The notes beneath the pieces were generated by a model. It was not told the origin of the DNA. It ran no database searches and was given only the letters and a program-made list of their open reading frames with translations. From Salvator merianae (lineage: Eukaryota; Chordata; Lepidosauria; Squamata; Teiidae): a DNA stretch of 64,000 nucleotides. The stretch covers positions 33,247,541 to 33,311,540 of the forward strand of contig QVOM02000042.1 in NCBI GenBank assembly GCA_003586115.2, written 5' to 3'. Both the position numbers and the translations under genes were made by a program. Below are positions 56,615 through 64,000 of this stretch, in pieces (positions within the stretch are counted from its first letter, which is position 1; each line of letters starts with the position of its first letter).

Positions 56615-57059
56615 TATTTGCAAACAGACCTTGACATGGAATGCTATCTTGTTATAGTGTCATCGTTTGAGTGCTCAAATGATGTTGAGAACTAAGCTAA
56701 GTCACCCAGGTCAGAAAGGTCTCAACTGAGGAGCCACTCTCAGTGCATTCCACAAGCCAGTTGCAAGAGCAAACTCATCTCAGATCAGGTATTCCCTGGG
56801 TCAACAAGGGCCTGATGAGGGCATCTGGGTTGCAAGTGTCAGTTTCAGTTCCCTCTGCTAGGCAACAAGGCTTGGGAATGCAAATAGTCTGAAAAACAAA
56901 TAGAAATGGAAAAAATGATTTGCTGCAGAAAAGAAGATGATTTTAAAATGTTGTTTTCAGTCAAACCCCTCAAAAAGGGGATTTTTTTTAAAAAAAAAAA
57001 GATGTAGAAACAAACAAATTCAGGTTCAGTCATTACTGAACAAAAGCTTATTGACCAAC

Positions 57060-58475
57060 AACAGATGTAGTATTTATTTATGTATTTATTTATTTATATT
57101 TCTATCCTGCCCTACACCTGAAGGCCAGGTCACAATAAAATCACTTTAAAAAGAGGCTGTCTAAAACAGTAACAGTGCATGCAGGGGGAGAGGCACCCTA
57201 GCCAGAAATTGCCAAACTAATTATCCTAGCCATAAAAAAGCCTTTAAAAAGCCAAATGTGACTAATTAGCTGGCTGATTTTGGCAACCCCAGGAGACGAT
57301 GCTTCCCCCTCAGCCAAAGGCCAGGGTAAGGAGGCACGTCTTCACAATGAGGGTGCCTGACACACCTCAGAAGGGAGGCTGTATAACAGGCTGAGGGCTT
57401 TCACCAAGAATACCATTCCATGAATCCCCACCCCCTCTAACTGCTGAAGGAGGTAGCACAGTCAAAAAAAGCTTCACTAGCAGATATTAGGGCACGAGCA
57501 AATTTATATGGGAGAAGGCATTCCTTCAGATATTTTGGGCCCAAACCATTTAGGACCTTATAGGGTAATGTTAACACCTTGAACTGGGCTGGACAGCAGC
57601 GAAACAGCCAGTGCAGTTCTTTTAGAACAGGCATGATGTGCATCTGGTCAGCAGATAGGTAGCCAGTTAGCAATCTAGCAGCTGCATTCTGCACCAGCTG
57701 CAGCTTCCAAACCGTCTTCAAAGGCAATCCCACATATACCACATTACAATAGTCCAACCTCAAAGTTACTAGAGTATGAATTACTGTGGCCAGACTGTCT
57801 CTGTACAGAAAGGATTGTAGCTAAAAACCAGCCATACTTGGAAGCAGGTGCTCCTGGTCACTACCTCCACTAGAGCCTTAAGTGTCAGTGGAGAGTCCAA
57901 AAGCACCCTTTAGATTACACATGCGTCTCTTCCAGGGCAAAGCAGCCCCATAAAGGACAGGATGCCTCCCTTCTTTGTAGCACACAGCATCTCCACTGTG
58001 TCTGGATTCAGTTTCAATTTTTTGCCCTCTGTCCAACCCATTACAACCTCTACACACCTATCAAGCATTTCAACCAACTCTCCTGATAGAGTTGGATGTT
58101 ATCTGCATATTGATGGCACCTTACCCCAGAATTCCTGATGACCTTTCCCAGTGACTTCATATATATGCTAGAGCAAGGGAGATAAGATTGCTCCCTAGAG
58201 AACCCCACAAGTAAATTCCAAGGATCTTGAACAGAAATCTCCCATATCCACTCTCTGGCATCAGCCTTGAAGGAAAGAATGCGACCATTGCAATGCAGTG
58301 CCTCCAACTCCCAAACTCTATAGCCTTTCCAGAAGAATACCATGGTCAATGGTATCAAAAGCTGCTGAGAGATTCAGGAGAACCAACAGCATAATACTTC
58401 TGCCTTTCTCCCAGAAAAAGTAATCTACCAGGGCAACAAGAAAGTTTGAAGCCAGATTGAAATGGATTAGCTAAT
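57060..58475 (-). pseudogene. L2-like LINE reverse transcriptase and 3' end
   Basis: On the reverse strand, from 58475 downward: LVALVDYFFWERG, then LNLSAAFDTIDHGILL (motif A, about 58328-58372), then RCHQYADNIQLYQ (motif C, 58081-58122), then MRLDYCNVVYVGLPLKTV (57763 down) and LQLVQNAAARLLTGY with YKVLNGLGPKYLK. The catalytic YADD is YADN at 58098-58109, so the second motif C Asp is lost. Several frame changes occur between motif A and the C-terminal block. The 108-codon C-terminal frame (57437-57763) is the longest uninterrupted part. The 3' UTR and tail lie at 57060-57430 ('ctatcctgccctacacctga', 'tatttatttatttat'). Nonfunctional relic, moderately old. Confidence 0.85.
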
Positions 58476-59805
58476 CTGTTTCATACTTAGAACTCAACTA
58501 TTTTCTGAAACTGAAGTAGAAGCATTAGAATGGAAATCGAATGGACAACAAGAAGAAAACTGGTTGAAAATCCATGATAAAGGTTCTTTGAACCTATCAA
58601 TATAAATAGAAAAGGGAACCAAGGAACACAAGAAAATTATTGCTCTAGGTCAGAAAAAGCAGCAATTTGTGCAGACAAGCAACTTGAACAACTGAAAGGC
58701 AAAAGGAATTGGGTGGAAAAGTCTTTTTTAAAAAATTGACTGTAAGGTCATTCTCCATGCACAGAGCAGCAGAAGGCACCTGGGAGCAGGTAATCCTGTG
58801 GAAGTGCCCTTCTTGTGGCACTGTTGGGCACTTCTGCATCTACATTTTTTATTGTATGGGCCATTGGAGGCATTCTGCTGAAAATCTCATACTTCATTAA
58901 TGTTCTTGCAACCTCACCTCCAGCTCCTTCACGCAGTTGTTGGGTGACACTGAGATGCTGATGCTGACAAATGTAGATACCTGATGCCTCAGATAGTCTG
59001 CCGAGGAATTTATAAAAGCAGGTGGAGACATGGCCTATTAATGACAATTCCTGTCTTAAAGCAAACTGGAGAGCTTTACCTGGATTCTTCACAATATGAA
59101 CAAAGTATTGAAAACCATAGTAACATCAACCCCTGGTGAAACAAGTCAGCTAATGTGTGGTGCTGCTCACTAAAAACCCTGGAATGAAAGCAAGTGAAGA
59201 AAGGAAAACCAAAGTGAAAAATTCAATTTGAACTAAGTGAAAACAGTCCAAGCAGATTTAAGTAATTTGAAGATTCATCAGAATCAAAACTATAGCTGAG
59301 GCTCAAGAAAAACTCAAAAGGGTTGTTGCATTATCGACAAAAAATAAGGTTTATGATGCTTCTGAGAACCAATACACACAAAATGAGAACAAAATATTTA
59401 AGTGAGCATCATTTACAGGAAGATTGAATCTAATATTCACCAAAGTGCATAATATGGTTCTAGCCTCAACAGTGAAGAAATATTTTATTTTATTTTTATT
59501 TATTGTGGAAAATTCAGAAAAAAGGTAAAACAAAGACTACATGAATTAATACAACTAAAACAAGACCAGAAATCTTTGGTTCTGTATACTGCACATATTG
59601 TCAATATTTTTCCAATTATTTTTTATCCTTCTCCAAATATTGAACCCTAAATGTAACATTTTCAGTTTTGTTGTCAAACTTAATATTTCTTTAATTAATA
59701 TTATTTCTTTATATAAACATAGCCTATTTTTTCCACATTCATAATTTCCAAAATGTTTCTAATCCTCCCAAATTCTAATCCAGATATTAACTGCTGCTTC
59801 TTCCT
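58476..59805. other. Unassigned AT-rich DNA
   Basis: No gene recognised. The frames at 58645-59092 overlap on opposite strands with no known domain. Confidence 0.35.
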
Positions 59806-59807
59806 TG

Positions 59808-59912
59808 TTACCTAATCCTGACCCTAACCTTACCCCATCCCTATCTATAATCCCATCCCTTCCCTCGTCCTAATCCTAGCCCTAATCCTAATGCTAACCC
59901 TAGCCCTAATTG
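59808..59912 (-). repeat. Degenerate telomere-like repeats (CCCTAA-related)
   Basis: The tract contains many CCTAA(T/C)C variants: cctaatcctgaccctaacct, then tcctaatcctagccctaatc, then gctaaccctagccctaatt. The vertebrate telomere unit CCCTAA occurs in 'accctaacc', 'gccctaat' and 'aaccctag', but pure tandem copies do not, so it is an eroded or only telomere-like tract. Confidence 0.6.
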
Positions 59913-60184
59913 AAAAACTTTATTTAAAACAAAATTAAGAAATCTTGAACTCCTGGAGAAGACTGTGGGATAACCTTATGGAATATAATAAGGGGACAAA
60001 ATGAATTTGTACCACAGAAAATGAAATGAAAGGAAAAATAATATAGAAAATTTAACTGTAACAGATGAAATGATAAGAAGAAGTTTTTAAAAAAGTCAAC
60101 AACAAGACTGCACCTGGGAATGGTGGGCTGCATGGATTTTGGTTTAAACACCAAATCAGCTCCATGCATGCTTAGCTTATCAGT

Positions 60185-60890
60185 TTAATTTCGCACTACA
60201 GAATGGAACAAAGAAGACTGGAAGACAAGTGGAATAACCTTTTTAATAATGAAAGATAAAGAAAAAGGAATCATACCCACAAACTACAGAATAATTTTCT
60301 TATCCACTATGTCACTGTATAATTATTTGAAGGACAGTTCCACCCAGCTGAACAAAAATATCAGGATACTTACTGATAACTCTTTTCCACTTAACTGGTT
60401 CATGAAATGCATCAAAGTTCTTGGCATCAGTGAAAATATCCAAGATTTTCCAGAAACAACAATGAAATTACGAAAGACAAAGTTAATCCTTAATGATGAT
60501 GAATTAGGTATAGTGAAAATAAAAGGGAGATCTTTCAAGGTGATTCATTATCACCATTATTATTTAATTTGGCAGTGATCTCACTGACAAGGATGTTAAA
60601 TATGGTAAAACATGGTTAGCAATTTGGAAAGCAAAGGTAAAAAATCTCTTATCTTTTTTATGTGGATGACTTAAAATTACATGCTAAGTCAAAATCTTAA
60701 CTGAAGTCGTTGCAAAACAGTGATGATACTGCAATGCAGTTTGAACTTGATAAATACGCAACCATTGAAGTAAATCACTAAATAGCAAGAAGGCATAAAT
60801 AAAACCATCAATGGTCTAGCACCTGAGGGTACTTATAAATATTTGGTCATCCTAGAAACATCAGATACCTTGCCCAACCAAATAATGGAA
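60185..60890 (+). pseudogene. R4/Dong-like LINE reverse transcriptase remnant
   Basis: The translation gives EWNKEDWKTSGITFLIMKDK, then EKGIIPTNYRIIFLSTM (a degenerate ..KG..P.NYRPI..L.TM block). It continues FQGDSLSPLLFNLAVI (60533 on), LFYVDDLKLHAKS (60653 on; YVDD at 60659-60670), FELDKYATIEV and YKYLVIL. The order and the 'FQGDSLSPLLF...FYVDDLKLYAKS' style are distinct from the CR1 and L2 copies here (VPQGSVLGPLLF / FADD) and resemble R4/Dong-type LINEs. Two in-frame stops lie between the GDSLSPLLF and YVDD motifs, and frame changes occur upstream. Nonfunctional. Clade assignment is from memory of motif style. Confidence 0.65.
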
Positions 60891-60939
60891 GAAGTATGGA
60901 TTCCCAACTAATACGAACTACTGAGAACAGTGGTACTAC

Positions 60940-61032
60940 CACCACCACCACTACTACGTCTCCTCCTCTTCCTCCTCTTCCTTCTTCTTCTCCTCCTCCT
61001 CCTCCCTCTTCTCGTCCTCCTCCTCCTCCTCT
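60940..61032 (+). repeat. Polypyrimidine (CCT/CTT/CCA) microsatellite
   Basis: 'accaccaccaccactactac' grades into a CCT/CTT-rich run ending 'cctcctcctcctctttatat'. It accounts for the Thr/Pro- and Arg-rich frames. Confidence 0.95.
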
Positions 61033-61155
61033 TTATATAAGCAATAAAATGAGTCAATATGGAAATAAGATCATTCAAGAATCTGCCAGAATAATAGTTC
61101 AACATGAAATTCTGAATCAGGCTCCCATATGAACTTCAAATATCTCTAAATAACT

Positions 61156-61705
61156 GCAGGCTGTATCCACATGGCAGTTAAAAAATCAGTTCAAAAGCAA
61201 CTTAGAGATGGTAGCTGCCATATGCTAGTATTCCCACCCCACCTCCAATTCACATTACAAGCCAGGAAATACATTTCCAGGCAGCTCCTACCACTTGAGG
61301 GCTTTCTGGCCCTGGAAATCAGCCATTTTATGTGCTTTCTAAACCACGGCCATGTTATTTGACCCAAAGGAAGTGCTACAGTTAAGTCCACACACTGTAG
61401 CAGTGCAGCACTGGGGTGAGGAGAATGGGACAAAGTGCTAAAACAGTGTTTTTTCACACCGTACCATTAAAGCATTCCTAGAAGTGCTTATGGTGGGCTC
61501 TTTGCTTGGCAACTGAGAGGTCATGAGAACCCCACAATCTTCAAATATGTGCACATCGCCATTTCAGTTTCGTGCAGATCCTGCTCCAGAGTTTATTTTC
61601 TGGCTTTTAATGTGAATTGGAAGTTGGATGGGGACACTAGCAGCTACATGTTACCACCTTTAAGCCACTTTTGAGCTGTTTTTTATAATATGCGTGGATG
61701 CAACT
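61156..61705. mobile_element. Family J foldback MITE, fullest copy
   Basis: The left arm (61156-61275: 'ggctgtatccacatggcagt', 'ttcaaaagcaacttagagat', 'ccaattcacattacaagcc') is mirrored by the right arm (61597-61704: 'ggcttttaatgtgaattgga', 'accacctttaagccactttt', 'gcgtggatgcaac'), with arms of about 110 bp. Partial copies occur at 5.44, 13.9-14.2, 16.7 and 27.33 kb. Noncoding. No clear target duplication. Confidence 0.75.
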
Positions 61706-61938
61706 AACATACCCCTAGATTTGGATGGGAAAATAATTAGTAATAGTTCATGTAAATGGATTGGTCCACAGCAATATAGCTAAAAATGTAATTGGGTGGA
61801 TATGATGGACAAGGATGTTGAAATCAGAGAAGCAGGATAGTAATATGAGAAAAGTCCATTACCAGAATGTCGCACACAGCTTGTTCTAGAAGAGAGAACC
61901 AAACAAACTGTTCCACTTCCTACAATTGTAATTTGCAC

Positions 61939-62446
61939 CCTACAATTGTAATTTGCAGCATGTGTCCAAATGCAGTCCTGTGCATCTTTATTCACAAACA
62001 GACCTCATTAGATTTATTGGAACCGACTCTCAAGAGAGATTGTATATGTCCACATCACTGCCAGGATAAATTCATCTAAATTCAAGTCTCTTTCCTCAGA
62101 CACTGAATACAACCATTAATTTTAAGTAGGTGCATTTGTGCACATTTGTGATTGGCTCAGGTTAAATCAGACACCAGAAAGTTGTATTCTGACCTACAAT
62201 TGTAATTTGCAGCATGTGTCCAAATGCAGTCCTGTGCATCTTTATTCACAAACAGACCTCATTAGATTTATTGGAACCGACTCTCAAGAGAGATTGTATA
62301 TGTCCACATCACTGCCAGGATAAATTCATCTAAATTCAAGTCTCTTTCCTCAGACACTGAATACAACCATTAATTTTAAGTAGGTGCATTTGTGCACATT
62401 TGTGATTGGCTCAGGTTAAATCAGACACCAGAAAGTTGTATTCTGA
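61939..62446 (+). repeat. 254-bp tandem duplication, two near-identical copies
   Basis: Copy 1 is 61939-62192 and copy 2 is 62193-62446; 'tacaattgtaatttgcagca' begins at 61941 and 62195. I see no differences on reading through the two copies. A further 20-bp partial copy ('tacaattgtaatttgcaccc') precedes copy 1 at 61921. The unit has no coding potential. Short frames inside it repeat accordingly. Confidence 0.95.
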
Positions 62447-63940
62447 TGGTACAATTAAAAACATTGCCCCTAATGACCCAATTGTTGTGCTTCTGTAATG
62501 ATGTTTTCTTTTTGCATGACATAGTGCAGCTCTTACATTAAGACTCAGTGTCTGGCAGAGCATAGAACAAGGATAAATAAAGGTCACATTTAAGATTAAT
62601 CACTATATTAATATAGTTGACCAATTAAAAACATGTACTGGTCTTCCTTGTATCTGTTCACAAAACCTTCATTGTGATCTAGTACTAAATATTTCAAAGT
62701 GTATCCTAAAAGCTTCCAATCTCACACAAAGGACAATAATGTTGTTTTCCTCCGCCGTACTTTATTTTCAAAAATGGCCACTTGAGATGACTACGACTCA
62801 AAGTCAAGTGGATTTCCAAGGACAGCAGACTGCATTCTAACATTGACTTCATACTCATATCTGGCACAGGACTTAATCAGCTTCCACTGCAACAGCTTTC
62901 AGTATTTGCATTTTGAGAGGAGAGAGAGGGAAAGAAAGAAAAACACACACATATCCTTTTCCTTAGGAAAAAGAGTGCGATCTGATTATTTCAAAAGGTC
63001 CCTCCACAAATGATTTACTTGTATGCCTATGCAAAACCAGGAAAAGTTAAGGAAAGTTAAATCAAATTTAAGAGTCTATTCTGCCTGTATTGACTCAAGC
63101 CAATCAACATGTTAAAGGGTTTTTTCTTCCTCCCCACAAACTCCTTGAAACAAATTATTCTTCCACTGATGTATGGAAGGATATATATTTGAAGGCAGTT
63201 TTGTCTCAGTTCAAAAGGACTATTATTCAAAAGATTTACAGAACAACAACAACAACAAAAAGCTTGCAAAATACAAAGCCTCATCACACAGAGATAATGT
63301 TCCTATGTTGTTAAAAAGTCTGTTGCTTTAGGGCAAATCAGTCTGAGATGCCTAACTCTGAAGTATTCTTCTCTGCTCTGTTTACTTGCAAAATTATAGT
63401 TCTGCCTCAAATAATTTTGTGTTTGAATAGATCTTCTCCCTGACAAAGTAGTGAATGTTCCCAATTGCTCTTTAAACACTGTAAATTCTCCAAACAGCCA
63501 GGGGAAAATATTGACTATTTTTCAAAACTGCCAGCATTTCCCCTTGCAGCCTTAAAAGAGGCAATCAGATTAGCCTGGCACAAAGGAAGGATATTGCACC
63601 ATTTTACAGGTCCACAATGCAAATTCTGCCTGAAATTATAACCAGTCGATCCATCCCTTGCTAGCATGGTGTGCAGGAGACACAACCTGCATTAACAGGG
63701 AAAATGCCAAATTTTTAAAGTGCAAGACTTAGTTCTTAAATCCAACTCATAAGAAGAATGGGCCAGCAGTGTACCAACAAACTGTTAAACCTGTCTGCTG
63801 ACTTCAGCCTCTATTCAATTGGGTGCCAGGTTTTTACCACATCTGAAAAGTCCCTTAGAGTCTTAACCTTTCCATTTTAGCATGCACAAGAATTGTGTGT
63901 TAACTATATCTCCACTGTTAAATATATCTCAAATCCAAAC
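62447..63940. other. Apparently unique, repeat-poor DNA
   Basis: No repeat family from this window recurs here and no exon is recognised. A CAA run lies at 63243-63258. It could hold conserved noncoding sequence, but that cannot be judged from a single genome. Confidence 0.35.
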
Positions 63941-63944
63941 CTGT

Positions 63945-64000
63945 TAGGGCCTTGTCACACCTACTGAAATAATGCAAAATTTATGCAATGAAGTGGGTGG
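63945..64000 (+). mobile_element. Start of a GGGCC-type MITE, cut by window edge
   Basis: 'gttagggccttgtcacacct' resembles the GGGCCTNTTYGCACTT termini of families B, C and H. The rest lies outside the window. Confidence 0.4.

Noticed and set aside
56263..56637. Cys/Val- and Thr/His-rich frames on both strands
   Set aside because: Translations of a TG/CA microsatellite.
1..64000. tRNA, rRNA or tRNA-derived SINE
   Set aside because: No intact A-box/B-box pair or conserved rRNA segment was noticed on reading either strand; a covariance-model scan would be decisive.

Overview
This is a stretch of AT-rich, CpG-poor vertebrate nuclear DNA, most likely from a squamate reptile (lizard or snake). 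Three things support that. The CR1 retrotransposon ends in the classic ATTCTATG tail repeats. There are many L2-like LINE remnants and one R4/Dong-like remnant, a LINE mixture described in lizards such as Anolis. Many short palindromic DNA transposons and GATA/CCTT microsatellites surround them. I find no host protein-coding exon, tRNA, rRNA, CRISPR array or operon. The window reads as an intergenic or intronic region built largely from transposable elements of different ages.

Layout. 1-8.1 kb: LINE 3' ends, a CR1-like LINE C-terminal remnant (about 2.7-3.18 kb), a hAT-type MITE (4517-4969) and several foldback repeats. 8.1-14.6 kb: mostly unassigned DNA plus members of several MITE families. 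14.84-15.47 kb: first copy (E1) of a CpG-rich palindromic element. 15.5-31 kb: repeat-poor AT-rich DNA with an L2-like RT fragment (17.52-17.87 kb), microsatellites and one B-family MITE. 31.1-32.85 kb: a B-family MITE interrupted by E2, a 1220-bp copy of the palindromic element that carries a 138-bp tandem palindrome array. 33-39.3 kb: a decayed CR1 fragment, a perfect-looking small foldback, a larger family G element with promoter-like motifs, and L2-like 3' ends. 41.08-43.65 kb: a young 5'-truncated CR1 with an intact 829-codon EN/RT reading frame, the only convincing long coding region. 44-53 kb: sparse repeats plus E3, a perfectly delimited copy of the palindromic element (47332-48089). 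53.5-58.5 kb: two reverse-strand L2-like RT remnants and a TG/TA/CA microsatellite. 59.8-62.5 kb: telomere-like degenerate repeats, an R4-like RT remnant, a foldback repeat and a 254-bp tandem duplication. 62.5-64 kb: apparently unique DNA, with the start of another MITE at the window edge.

The most interesting system is the E family. Its three copies start TAGGG(A/G)TGTGCA (CACGAAG in two) and end in the inverted counterpart. Two copies are flanked by exact 8-bp target-site duplications, which fits hAT-type transposition. Their interiors consist of alternating long palindromes whose copy number differs between copies (up to about five units of 138 bp in E2). No transposase is encoded, so all copies are non-autonomous. 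Several other foldback families (B, C, H) share a second terminal motif resembling GGGCCTNTTYGCACTT around unrelated interiors. Family names used here (B, C, D, E, F, G, H, J, K) are my own labels.
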